Source: Alitta virens
Taxonomy: Eukaryota > Annelida > Polychaeta > Phyllodocida > Nereididae
Direction of reading: 5' to 3'
Assembly: GCA_932294295.1 (NCBI GenBank)
Contig: OW028579.1
Coordinates: forward strand, 30,949,250 to 31,013,249
Length of the DNA stretch: 64,000 nucleotides
This document shows, in pieces, positions 53,622 through 64,000 of the stretch. Positions within the stretch are counted from its first letter, which is position 1. Each line of letters begins with the position of its first letter. The notes beneath the pieces were generated by a model that was not told where the DNA came from, searched no databases, and was given only the letters and a program-made list of their open reading frames with translations. Made by a program: the position numbers and the translations under genes.

Positions 53622-53811
53622 ATGGGTGGGGGCCTAGCTTAGTGATAGCGCATTGGGCTTCCAACCACTGGGTCTCGGGTTCAATTCCCGGTCAGGCCTA
53701 AGTTGGATGGCTGTTTCATCCATCATTTTATTGCCACGGTCCCTGCCTGTCCTAATAGCCCATCAGGTGCAGAAATGCGGTGTAAAGCCCTAATCCACTC
53801 CACCACCAGTG
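53622..53811 (+). mobile_element. SINE family A copy 4
   Basis: The head ggcctagcttagtgatagc with B box gggttcaattcccgg is followed by the family body and a CCACC-rich end. An 11-bp duplication, gtcattgttgg, flanks it at 53611-53621 and 53812-53822. Confidence 0.88.
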
Positions 53812-55094
53812 GTCATTGTTGGTCACTCTTGAGTCTTGAAGATAGCATGCCTGCCTATGAAGACTTCACATGAATCATACAGTATGAAATTTATTGTGGT
53901 AATTTGTCGAATTATAGGCTGCCTGGCAAGTCATTATTGTTGATGGCTGCACCAAGACACCCAAATCAACCAAACTGTCATGCTATTGAATTTAGACTGC
54001 TGATATAAATAAATAGCTGCAAAGCCAATCTTTTAGAATTTTCTTAGAACTTCTTTACTGTCTACAGTATTATACACATTTTTAATTGATCAGCCCATTA
54101 TAGCATATGACATTACCACAACGAACACAATACTTGGAAATGACTGCAGTTCTACAGAGTCGTACACACAGAGCGCAAAAATCATTGGTGACTTCATTTT
54201 TGTGCGAGTTCTGAGTAGCATCATCATGTCTGTTATTGAGCTATTCTGGGCTGCTCTGAAAGACTTCCATATATAAAAGAAGAAGCAACGGAACTCTGAA
54301 AAGGAGCAAATAACAGTATTCATAGGCAACTAGGCTGAATGGGAAGAAATGACAAACCTACAAATGTCATTTTCTGTCCAAAAGGTCACAAATGACACGT
54401 CTGATCACAAAGCAACAATGAGTCGCCTTGTGTTACTCCACTGAGCTAAGAATAACCCTACGCTTTACAACTTTCAGTACATAAGGCTCTAAGATCAATG
54501 TATGAAAGTGTTGACACATGTTGTTCAATGTTTTTTGTTTTGTTTTTTATCAACTATTGAACTACTGAACGCATTATAGTGGGATCATACACACAACTGA
54601 GTTATTGGAAATATCGATTCAGGCAAAACTTGCTTTGGAGGTCAAGATTTTATGAATGAATGAATGAATAAATGAACCAGTCCAGTCAGTCAGTCAGTCA
54701 GTCAGTCAAACCAACGTTTATTTGCCTTATCATTGTAAAATCCTCCATTTATTACTCAGTCAATGAGAGTGGGTGTGCTGGGATTGTTTTATTGTAGTAG
54801 CTCTTCATTGATTCCTACTCGAGAAAAAGTTTCCTGTGAATTGATTGAGACTTTAACAAAAGTAATGGACAAATAGCAGGAGACTGTGATGCATAGACCT
54901 CTGGTTTATCTCTGTTAACACAGGCAATTGAGGGCTGAGGACTTGTCTTTTTCTCGTGAAGACTGTCCACTGAGTGTAGTGTGTTTCTCAGACTAATGGA
55001 AGTATTGCCTGTTGCCATTAGCTGCTGAGGGTGTGCTGCTGTTACACAGATATGTTTTTAATAAAGTACAAGTAGTACCTATTCAATATCACAA

Positions 55095-55205
55095 TGTCTT
55101 AATCAGCTTATATGACCAGCTGCCAGATGCAGACGTAATGATGAGATAACGCTTGGAGTCCACCCCATGGGTGAGGTCTTTTACATGTCTTAGTATAGAC
55201 ACCGA
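55095..55205 (-). mobile_element. SINE family B fragment, minus strand
   Basis: The 3' part only: on plus it reads cagcttatatgaccagctgc, gcagacgtaatgatgagata, gtccaccccatgggtgagg and gtcttttacatgtcttag. Shorter minus fragments of the same family end lie near 4257-4283, 29919-29975, 41003-41060, 50955-51020, 58488-58535 and 59139-59175. Confidence 0.75.
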
Positions 55206-56061
55206 GTACTATATCAGTATATTGTCATTTATCTATGCTGGGTCCTATAGAAAAATCAGGAGTGATGTTTTACAAGAATTGCAGTACGAAAGAAAAGTGT
55301 TTGTCAAGCATGAAACAAAACAGATGCTGAAAATAATAAACCTACATATTGTTGATATGTTCAAGTACTTGCCTGCCAGAACTTATACTGTTTTCTAGAT
55401 AGCAGATGATTTGCCATTACAAAAAAAATAAATAAATACAAGTACGGTGACGCTATACTTTCTAACAGATTGTCTGTGGTTTTACCTCAGATTTAATCTG
55501 TTCAGTGACCAGTTTTTCCTACGGCAGTTTTTTAACTTCTGTCAGAGCTTCTAGCCTTCTACATATTTTTTTAACAACTGTCACATTGATTTTAACTCAG
55601 CTTTGGGTGCACCACCACCCCATTACCACCTGATAGATTAACCAGGAATAAAGACTTCAACAGTCAATGACTGTGAAATATAAAAAAAATTCCTAAAAAA
55701 AAAAAGTACTTGGTCTCAAGAGACAAATAAAGCTACTTGATTCTCAGATTCTAATCAAAGAATCAATGGGTGGGCAATAAGACACTGCCCCTCTGGTCTT
55801 TATCAATACTACAGCCTTGACAGTGTGGACGCCTCATAAGACTAGATCAGCACTTCATTGGCAACTTGAAATTGCCTTTGACACCTCTGAGAAATTTATT
55901 CCTTAAGCCGATGCTGAAACATTGAACCTAGTGTAAAACATTTGATCAGTCTAGAGTACAAATTTTGGTAATTTAAGTTCACTTCGACTTTGCAATTAAA
56001 CCCTTAGCAGGCCAATCCAGAGTCTTTCTCATCTCTCTGGGTAATATTCAGCCTTAAACAT

Positions 56062-56250
56062 GGTGCTGCAAGGACTTATGAGCTTCCAACCACAGGGTCC
56101 TGGGTTCGATTCCCGTTGGAGCCTAAGTTGGATGGCTGCTTCATCCATCATCTTATTGCCATGGTCCCTGCCTGTCCTAATCAGCTCATCAGGTGCAGAA
56201 ATACAAGACGTAGAGCCCTAATCCACCCACCACCCACCCATACCTCCATG
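56062..56250 (+). mobile_element. SINE family A copy 5, 5' part degraded, nested in element C
   Basis: The A-box half is unrecognisable, but gagcttccaaccacagggtcc, the B box gggttcgattcccg and the full family-A body are present, ending in a CCACC repeat. The DNA on each side (55999-56060 and 56250-56337) matches parts of the separate copy of element C at 59781-60000, so this SINE interrupts an older repeat. Ends are approximate. Confidence 0.8.
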
Positions 56251-56842
56251 TCACGATGGGGGTTCAAACCTGCTACCTCATAACTAGCAGATTAACACCT
56301 TTATTAGTAAACCACAGCATCATCTATGTACTGTCTTCCTAGCCCAGTGTATTGGGATGGGCAGAATTATTTCTTAATGTATTATAGCCTTATTTTTCAA
56401 TGTGAGGAGAGTCTTAACACCATAGCAAAAAAAATTAGTTATACACCAGCGATAAACATGTCATAGTTACCAGCTGGAAATTGGAACTTCATTTTCTATG
56501 CATAAGGATGCAGGTAGAGTCATGCATTCATTGTCTGAAGCTATGCATCATAAAGTTGTGGTCCACTTAAAACATTTTGGCCTTTGCGGCTGCTGCTGCT
56601 GCAAAGTGATGTCCTTGTAATTCAGTGTCAAATATCAGATGAAGTGAATTGTTGTGAATTGCACAGATGCAAGTCATCCTTCACCGGAAATAGAACTCTC
56701 CTGTCACTGAGGACGAATGGCAGACCACCTACCGCCATTTTTATTTAAAAAAAAAACAAAATAAAGTGCAGATTCTAGTTGACTTGTTTGGGTGCAGTTA
56801 ATGTCTTCCATTGTGGACTTTCGTGCACTGTAGCTGTGTGTA

Positions 56843-56998
56843 TTACAGCAGATTTCATAGACATGGGAACTAAACTCCAGAGGACGTCATGCGAATCCAG
56901 GACTCCCATTGGTTGACTGACTGTTTCAGCCAATGGGGTCCTGGATTCGCATGACGTCCTCTGTAGTTTAGTTTCCATGTTTTATGAAATTGGCTGTA
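56843..56998. mobile_element. Palindromic MITE-like element, copy 6, best kept
   Basis: The left arm starts ttacagcagatttcatag and reaches gactcccattggttgac; the right arm mirrors it from cagccaatggggtcctgg to aaattggctgta. Arms of about 65-70 bp pair with few mismatches over a loop of roughly 15 bases, so a transcript would fold into one long hairpin. Confidence 0.85.
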
Positions 56999-59780
56999 GA
57001 GTGAAATGCATCTCTGGTCAACCGTTTTGAACAGTGGAAGACATGCATATCATGCAATCATGAAATAACAGGAGTAGTTGTTTAAAAGTGTATTCATACG
57101 AAACAATAAAACCATGTAAGGTATAGTCATCATTATGAAGTCAAAATGACTGTATTCTCCTCAAAAGCATTGAGGATATAGTCTGTGTCCAACATTCGCT
57201 GAGTTTTGTCGTCAATTCTACCATATTCGGCAGTTGAGTTACCTTGGTGATGACGTCATTGTGTAGGGAGCAGTAGGTTTGCACCGGAAATGATGTCATC
57301 ACTCCTTGTGTGTCCGTTAAATGGAAGAGAACGAGACTTGAATGGCTGGACAGTGCTGCCTCTGGCGGAGAATTTTCGGCTTCTTTTCTCTATTCATTGG
57401 TGGAGAATATAGAAGACGTCTGGTAGTGAAAGATGACAGCTTGGTCTTGTGACTCATGTCTGGTAGAAATATGCAGCTAATATTCTTCTCACAATGCTAT
57501 CTTGATTTGAGAGGGGATAGGAAGGTGGTGAATGCTGCCAATGCTTAACTGAATAGCATACAATGGTACCCAGTTCTACGGCCACATCACCATTTAAGAC
57601 CACCAAAATGTAACCCTTTCTGTTAATCTATGGTTTTTTACCTCAATTAAACCAACTCATGGTAGTAGGGACTTGTACAATTTGCCCTAGTGATGGTCTC
57701 CTTAATATCGAGATAATAGAATAGAATAGAATTTAATTGAACTTCATTCTGCTAAATTCAGGTTACCTATACAAGCAAATATCAAGATATGTGAAAAACA
57801 CGAAAGGGAAAGTCAAATAATAATAGCCTTCAGAAAATGTATAATAATTTCAGCACATTTTACCAAAATGTGGAATAAAACAGAATAGAAAATTTGAAAA
57901 TAGAACAGAAAATGTAGAATAGAATTGAATGTAATGGAATAGAATAAAATAGAATAGGTTGACCATTGAACCATTTATAATCCTGAACACTAAGAAAAAG
58001 AACGTTTTCAAATGTTGCCATTGACCTTAGAGTGGCACTACATTTCGTGCAATTGTCGTGGCGTAGTAAGACAAGTGAGGAGGTTAATTGAAGGGGGCTC
58101 ATGAATTGCAAGCCTCCTTGTTTGTTTGTTTGTTCCTTATTGACAACAATAAAGAGGAGGTCGTGTTGACAGGCCTCTGAGATATTTGCATGTCTGCTAC
58201 AAGACCTGTTTATTAAGTTGTACTGGACCTCCTGACCTCTGAAATAACTTTTGTTTCTTTCTCTTTTTCTATTACAAGTTCTCGTAGTAGTAAAATGTGG
58301 CTCACAAAAATATCCATGCATTCAATAGGTCCTGGGTTATAGAAGGCTAAACTGTGTATTACTGGTGGTTGTTTACTTGTGTTAAGTTCTTATTTAGTGC
58401 ACTGAGAAGTGAGAAATGAATACACTCTTGTGTCTTTACCTAAGTGAAGATTCTTAGAAAAGCTGTTAAATATTTCCATCAGTGACCATAGGCAGATGTA
58501 ATGATGAAATTATAAAGTGCAAGTCTACATGATGTTTAATTTACTTTGGAGGAGCCAATACTATTTGATATAAATATGAAGTCAAACTGAGGTACATCAT
58601 ACCAAAACATAAATCATGAGATGTTATCATAGTATGAGTACATAATTCCAAGATTCTATGATGATGTGATGTTTATTACTCCATGTACTAAGTCCTCGGC
58701 TATCTCCACACTCACATGCTGTATATAACCAATTTCTTATTCTGTTCACCACACACCTTCAACCAAATCTAAAACCAGCAATATGATAAAAGTTGAGTGA
58801 GTGAAAGAGGTGGGCCTGGGGGCTGATGGGGAACACCCCTGGAATATCTTCTGAGATTGGTCCCCCGATACAGCTGACCTTCAGTCCCAGTGCACTGCCC
58901 CCAAGGACTTTAGGGCAAGTGTTACCTCTCAGCTGCTCTTGTTTTGCTTTTAGATAAACGGATGGAGTCGTTCTCCTCCAAAATGTTGAAATTAAGGTAC
59001 TAGGATGAAATAATGTTTAGATGGCTAATTTTGATAGTTGAACTGATTTTACAGACTCCATACATGATCAAATGATAATGAACTGCCTTGAAGTAAGATT
59101 GTTTTTTTTTTTACTTCTCAGGGGGGCATTATCAGCTCCAAAGCAGACGTAATGATGCGATGCTAGATAGGTAAAGCACTGTGCTAACTGTAGGGGTTCA
59201 TTATCAGTGCAACCATGCTACATTTATTTATTCCAGAAAATAAGCATCAAAAACCTAGAACTAATGGATCATCTTTAATATTGATATTGGTGGTGACAAC
59301 CAGCTTCTTAAACTAGCACAAAATCTCACTAATTTCGATATTCATGTTGACATCAGTTCACTTTAGCTCAGCCAACATATTTATATTGTGAAGTATATTA
59401 TGGTTAATGCAATGAGACAACCTCGATCACGTGGATCTCTTCGACGTTATATATCATTTCATGAGAAATTCCACAGGGGTCAAAATCTGCCCTTATACTA
59501 TCACGTAATCCTGCTGAATAACCTTCCACCAAGGCTGATCCAGTGCTCCAAAAAGTGTTGAGACAGCCGTGAGTGCTAATACAACCCACCTCATAAATAA
59601 ATTTTATGTATTAATAATTTATGGTGCTTTGGTTAATTCATATACAAAATAGTAACTTACAGCTTTTACAGTTAAAACTCATATGGAAAAGAAATCAAAA
59701 GCAAATTAATTTAATGTATGCTACGGGTTATTGCAATTTACCAGTATTTAGTGCACGCATCTCGTCGTCTTCTGAAATAT

Positions 59781-60000
59781 ACCCTTAGCAGGCCAATCTG
59801 GAGTCTTTCTCGACTCCGGTTGCACATTCAACCTTGAACGCCGGACTCAAGAGGTCACACCAGTGTTTGTCTGTTGCCAAGTACCCATTACATTGGTGTG
59901 GGAGAGATCTGCCCAACTCATTGTCATGATGACTAAAGGTTCAAACCTGCTACCTCATGATTCGCGGGTGGATACCTTAACCACTAGACCATGGCATGTA
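59781..60000 (-). mobile_element. tRNA-headed element C, minus strand
   Basis: Read on minus it begins with atggtctagtggttaaggta and a B-box-like caggtttgaacc, and ends at ttggcctgctaagggt. The same 5' and 3' pieces occur at 55999-56060 and 56250-56337, where a family-A SINE separates them. Two dispersed copies with a shared layout support a third SINE-type family. Confidence 0.6.
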
Positions 60001-60039
60001 CTTAGTTTGTTTCCGTGCTCTGTTTGCAAATTACTGGTG

Positions 60040-60215
60040 AATGTACTCGGGTGTCTATGTTAAGGCAAGTAAAAGAACCCCACCCATGGGGTAAATGTGT
60101 AACATGGTGTACACTCCAACCCTTATCATTTCATCGTTACATCTGCCTCTGGCAGCTGGTCATATAAGGTGACTGAGCTTCAAACCCAGTGGCATTGTGA
60201 CATGACTTTGAAATT
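60040..60215 (+). mobile_element. SINE family B copy, 3' half
   Basis: The stretch has tgtctatgttaaggcaagta, ccccacccatggggtaaatg, ctccaacccttatcatttca and ctgcctctggcagctggtca, ending near cccagtggcattgtgac. It directly follows element C (59781-60000, opposite orientation). Confidence 0.8.
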
Positions 60216-61452
60216 AACTAACCAAAAAAATAAATAAAAAGGTAAAAATACCAACACTGGGACAACACTATGCATTGCAGGAGTCATTCAACAAGTGATG
60301 GGAGGGTAATTGGGATGTGGTGCATGAGGGTAACTGAGTGTGATGGCTGGGGTAGACAGATGCAGAGGGGTGAAGGGTTAAAGAAGTTACCCCAAGTGAT
60401 AAAATGATGGATGTTGTGGAGTGCAAGGCTTACCATGTGATGGCACTCTAGCAATAGTGATGGCATTTGTGAGGTGTGCCATGACCAATATCTTTCCAAA
60501 ACAGTTTTTACTGTAAAGAATTAACTGTTTCATCTTCAGAAATCTATTTTATTGTAAACGTATATATTATATTTGTTGCATGTGCTGTCGTGGACCCATG
60601 CTTCGGAAGTAAATGACAGTGCAGATTTTACTGAAATTATGTTGGGTGCAAAACACGACGTATACAGATATATTGCCTATTAACTTTAATTAAGTGACAG
60701 ATCATGGCGTTGCACTGGCTACATGTGTAGCTGTGTGCTCATAAAGCAGCTGAACCGTTGGCTTGGTCCACCATGGAGTTGCCAATGGAGCGTTGCATGT
60801 ACTAGTGGCGACACCCTGTGTTTTGTCCTCAATCGTAGATGAGTGTGTTGTGAGACTCGATACTATGCAAATCGTGAATGGCAAGGAGGCCAACATAGAG
60901 TTGTATGATGACAAGGCATTAGCTGAGTCCAATATAGCTTTTCTGAATCCAATAAAACTGTATACTGGACGACTTTCTATCCACCATTGTTATAAACTCC
61001 AATGCAATGTCATGTGCAGATGACTGGAAAACGCTGGCAAAGGCCTAATTTTGTACTAACCATTCCTGTAATTGGACAATAGCATGACAAGGATCCAATA
61101 AAATTTCTTTACTCCAATATAGTTTTTTTTGGTATATAACTTTTTTCTATCCAATACATTTTTACTTCCAATATAACTTTTTCCTGCCCTGTGCATTTTG
61201 GCAAAATAGTACAGTCATATGGTATGATTGAAGAGATTTGGCTGGACAAGTGCATTTTATTACAATTACAACAAACTAGTTTATGTTAAATAATGCAGTT
61301 TTCAGGAAGAACCACTGGAAATAGTTTTTCTAGGCCATGACGAAAGAACGTAACATTTTGTTTACTGATGAAATGTACACGAAATTATTGAGTCTGATAA
61401 AGTATTGATATGAGTGACATTTCACTTATCTAACTTTTCTGTTTATTTTCAG

Positions 61453-61584
61453 AAATTCCGGTATCCCTCGCAGCAGGATGAAGAACCTCTGCCTCCCCCT
61501 CCTCCAGAGTTGATGGAACCAAAACAAATGATGCACGAGACACTTCATCAACAGTACAGCCACGACGCCCCACACTACGATCAG
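61453..61584 (+). CDS. dlg1: Discs large (DLG1-like), internal exon: KFRY-type shared exon with polyproline segment
   Basis: The exon follows the acceptor ctgtttattttcag and ends at tcag|gtaggc (donor 61585). It is 132 nt, 44 codons, phase 0 at both ends, so it joins in frame to the L27 exon at 14397-14533. The peptide starts KFRYPSQQDEEPLPPPPPEL. In vertebrate DLG1/2/4 the corresponding exon starts KYRYQDEDTPP and is the common acceptor for the L27 exon and for alternative first exons. Position, phase and the K-aromatic-R-Y then acidic then proline pattern all agree. The PLPPPPPEL run is a plausible SH3 or EVH1 ligand; proline-rich segments between L27 and PDZ1 are known in SAP97, where they are alternatively spliced. 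The last third is rich in His, Gln and Met and ends HYDQ. The next coding exon lies 719 bp on. The homology is inferred from remembered family sequences, without an alignment. Confidence 0.85.
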
Positions 61585-62303
61585 GTAGGCCACATTTCTC
61601 ACTTAAATTGTCATATTTTTGCAGGTTGATGTTGCTTGAATGGTGCTGTGCTGTAGTAGACGGTTAAAACTGCTCTTTCCGCTAGGGGGCTCTGCTCAGC
61701 TAGAACTGTTTTACCGTCTAGTGCTGTAGTGGATCTGTCGAATGTTAGAAGTTCTGTCGTCTGCTGAAGTGGTTAATTGTTCGTGTGCTATCCACCAGAT
61801 GGAGGATGGTGTACGTCATGTGTGAAAGTGGCGCCCTCTAGTGTTTAGTTATGAAGTTCAGCAGACGGATTTCTGATTCAGTGACTGCAGATTTTGCTCC
61901 TTCACACTTATTTGTATACCTGTGTTATTTCACAAATTTGATTCAGTGGTTCTTTATGGAAAAAAGAAGTTATGCTGCTCTAGACATGTCATGAAATTTT
62001 TGCATAGAAAGGTAATAAGTAACAAGTTTAGCAAGTAAAATGACACTACTGTGTTAAGTATAAATCTCTCTGAAATTCGTGTCACAGAAATGCTAGTCAT
62101 AAGTATATGTTGATTGGAGTTTCTTATCATTTCTACGCCTGATGAACTGATTCAATATTTTATTTTATTAGTCTGTAGGTGTTTTCCCCAACTGAGATGG
62201 TTGACACTCCTGACTGTTTGTATCATTCTTGATACTGGGAGTGTTGTGGTTATTGATTATAGTTGTCTGTTTTGTTTGATGTTCACACCTTTTGTTTGCC
62301 TAG
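61585..62303 (+). other. Short dlg intron (719 bp)
   Basis: The intron runs from gtaggc to tgcctag between the KFRY exon and the micro-exon. No repeat family is obvious in it. Several short near-repeats of a cgctag/ccctctag type occur around 61677-61850. It carries the TGC just ahead of the micro-exon acceptor. Confidence 0.6.
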
Positions 62304-62351
62304 CAACCAAAAAAAAACAAAAAAAGTAAAAAAGCTGGTGGTGGGATGCAG
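62304..62351 (+). CDS. dlg1: Discs large (DLG1-like), 48-nt micro-exon, Lys-rich/Gly-rich
   Basis: The acceptor tract ttcacaccttttgtttgcctag (to 62303) is followed by 48 nt open in one frame and then by cag|gtaggg (donor 62352). Both ends are phase 0, matching the exon before it, so inclusion or skipping keeps the frame. The 16 residues are QPKKNKKSKKAGGGMQ. Insect DlgA, as I remember it, begins with a similar run (TTRKKKKRDGGG) shortly before PDZ1, which supports a real Dlg exon in the right place. The basic cluster could bind acidic phospholipids, or 14-3-3 or calmodulin type partners; this is inference. The short length and the TGC triplet just upstream of the acceptor AG resemble neural micro-exons regulated by SRRM4/nSR100-type factors. 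The other two frames of the A-rich exon have stops. It could still be a chance open stretch, so transcript evidence is decisive. Confidence 0.65.
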
Positions 62352-64000
62352 GTAGGGTACTATTGATGTTGGTGCTGATGCATAAAAAGGATCGCCGCAA
62401 GGGTCCATTTTGTCACCAGTGCTGTTCTCTATGCTTGTACCAATCTGCATTTGTTTACCTGTCCTTAGAACTGACTTGGTTGCCTGAACGATGAGAGTGT
62501 TTCTTTATGACTCCTGAGTGTTTTTTTTGTGGACGCTGTGGGGGAGCCATGGGGTATTAGGTAGGCACTGGGAGTCATTTTGACTCATCTGTGAGTGTTT
62601 TGAGTGTTTGGTTAGTATCATAGTACTCGTGAAGACATCCATAAGATGTATTAGCAACTTGAACATGTTTGCAATGGTGGTAATCAGTAACCTAATCTCT
62701 TGTCCTAAGGATGCAGTGTTAGCATTACACTTAATGTTGACATTAATGGTGCTCCAATTATTCTCCAAGTGCATGATATACATACTCCCAGTGCATAGAA
62801 TACTTACACCAAGTACATGATAGACCATGCTATAGTTGAAGGAAGTTTGAGGACACTTTGGGTGATATGCACACTCTGCTTCAGCAGCTGCTGAGGACGA
62901 TCCAAGATGCATTCAGAGATGTGGAGAGGCATACAGGACCGCTTTGGATGTTGACAGTCCTGGCTGTAGCAGCTCAACTGGTCTTGTCTTATGAATAATC
63001 TGTGGCCACTGCTGTTCTTTACTGTCCTCTAGTTCCCTTTGTTGATATATTTTGAATGTTATGCGTGACGAAAAAAAAGACTAAATTGTATAATTGGATA
63101 TATCTGAATGCTACAATTATCACAATCATGTGTAGTGCTTTAAAAGTATTATATATATGATGTGGTCTTAATAGAAACATTTGGCAAAAATGCTGCTGTT
63201 GGGTCAGAAAAGAGACTGTCTAACTGTATCTCTTTACTGGAAAATTATATTTAAATTATTATTGCTGGCTAAGTGGTGTATGATATTACTCTACCAGTAT
63301 TGAACTGTGTAAATACTTAAGAAGAGAGTAATATCAATTCCACACTGTAACAAAATCATGTAGTCGTAACAGGCTGGTGGTAAATGTCTCACATAGTGCT
63401 ATTAGTGCATGTAATTTTGTTTATGCTGATAATCTAATACCCTCGATGTTACACCATTAGTGTAGTGGATGTTGACTGTTTAAAGCCCTGCCAATTTGCT
63501 GCTGCTGCTGCGGCTAGTAGTTAGATGCTGTTGGTGGTAAAGGGGGGGGGGGGAGGTTGGGTGAATGATGATCTTGGGAGTGCAGCTTCCTCCCTAATTG
63601 AGACACAACATGACTAATTGATGAGGAGGTCCTGCTGTCAACTTTGCTGCTACTCATTGATCCTGTATCCCCATCTAGAGCACATCCTGTTTCATTGCTC
63701 CTGCTTCAGCAACCTTATCAGTCTTCACCTGTTATTTGCTCTTCTCCTAGTGGTGGGTCTAGCTCGTCTACTTGTTTAGTTATTTAGCAAGATCTCCTGA
63801 ATTGGTGTCCATATTAATGAGGTGCGAGAATGGACTTTTTTTTTCACAGAACACCTCAAAATGTGACACTCCAAAAGTCTCTTTTTCTTTTGCTATTACT
63901 CATTTTGCTTATCAAATCTAGAGGAGTGTTGCCTGATGATTCAATAAACACAACTTTCTAAGTATAGTTAACACGATTCATTATATTATAAGATGTCAAA
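62352..64000 (+). other. Start of the next dlg intron, no exon seen
   Basis: After the micro-exon donor there is no further exon with recognisable PDZ1 sequence before the window ends. The region has CTG-type runs near 63498-63512, a poly-G tract at 63541-63553, and poly-T/A tracts. Open frames at 62505-62912 (minus) and 62608-62820 (plus) overlap each other and look like nothing known. Confidence 0.55.

Larger units (their letters stand above)
14534..61452 (+). other. dlg intron of 46.9 kb between the L27 exon and the KFRY exon
   Basis: The intron runs from gtacgg to ttttcag. Besides the candidate exons, ratchet point and repeats given separately, I see no other coding signal. The largest open frames in it (46658-47155 and 52194-52616) come from tandem repeats. 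The stretches 19300-22860, 23860-27040, 28650-31830, 33800-35780, 37300-39600, 43080-45100, 47160-48160, 50560-52190, 52620-53600 and 57000-59780 hold nothing I can name beyond scattered short microsatellites and SINE fragments. Notable low-complexity tracts are CAG at 23322-23350 and 23390-23411, CTG/ATG mix at 31838-31902, poly-C at 48169-48183 and poly-G at 48670-48687. Others are TGAA and CAGT runs at 54652-54708 and AGAAT-rich DNA at 57713-57960. Confidence 0.75.

Noticed and set aside
57860..58321. 153-codon open frame on minus
   Set aside because: Its C-terminal part translates AGAAT-rich simple sequence (FYSIPLHSILFY), the rest has no recognisable domain, and no splice or start context supports it.
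62505..62912. 135-codon open frame on minus
   Set aside because: No recognisable domain, and it overlaps an equally long-looking plus frame (62608-62820). It lies in the dlg intron with no splice signals that fit.

Overview
This window is animal (metazoan) genomic DNA, about 37-38% GC by eye, with very low coding density, canonical GT-AG exon boundaries, long introns, and many short interspersed and tandem repeats. I see no operons, bacterial signals or large open frames. The mix of tRNA-headed SINEs, palindromic MITE-like elements and CAG/CTG, poly-C and poly-G microsatellites suits a marine invertebrate. An echinoderm or hemichordate would fit, but the sequence does not fix the phylum.

One gene can be named with good support. 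It is a plus-strand orthologue of discs large (DLG1/SAP97, the Dlg family of MAGUK scaffolds), of which only the 5' part lies here. An exon at 14397-14533 encodes the last helix of the L27 domain (IQEFYEVTLLD, as I remember it from the L27 isoform of vertebrate DLG1) and the linker after it. After a 46.9-kb intron, the exon at 61453-61584 starts KFRYPSQQDEE and matches in position and character the KYRYQDEDTPP exon that vertebrate DLG1/2/4 isoforms share. It also carries a polyproline run. A 48-nt micro-exon (62304-62351) then adds a Lys-rich/Gly-rich segment like the N-terminus of insect DlgA. The three exons join in frame. The PDZ, SH3 and guanylate-kinase exons must lie beyond 64000. The first L27 exon was not found and probably lies before base 1.

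Vertebrate Dlg genes have alternative first exons in the intron between the L27 exon and the KYRY exon; they replace L27 with another N-terminus. The same intron here holds a strong candidate (27314-27400: ATG after an in-frame stop, CpG-rich, perfect GTAAGT donor, phase 0). It also holds weaker candidates at 27643-27753 and 33654-33784. The intron further contains a juxtaposed 3'/5' splice site at 18113/18114 with a second donor 49 nt downstream, which is the layout of a recursive-splicing ratchet point with its RS-exon.

Everything else is intron. The recognisable parts are: SINE family A (five copies, three with clear target-site duplications); SINE family B (about seven large pieces plus fragments on both strands); a third tRNA-like element C; a MITE-like palindromic family (six copies of about 110-165 bp); two other fold-back repeats; and minisatellites with 22-, 49-, 17-, 62-, 75- and about 110-bp periods. 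One tandem repeat contains a short interstitial telomere-type (CCCTAA)n tract. Several elements are nested, which gives a relative insertion order.
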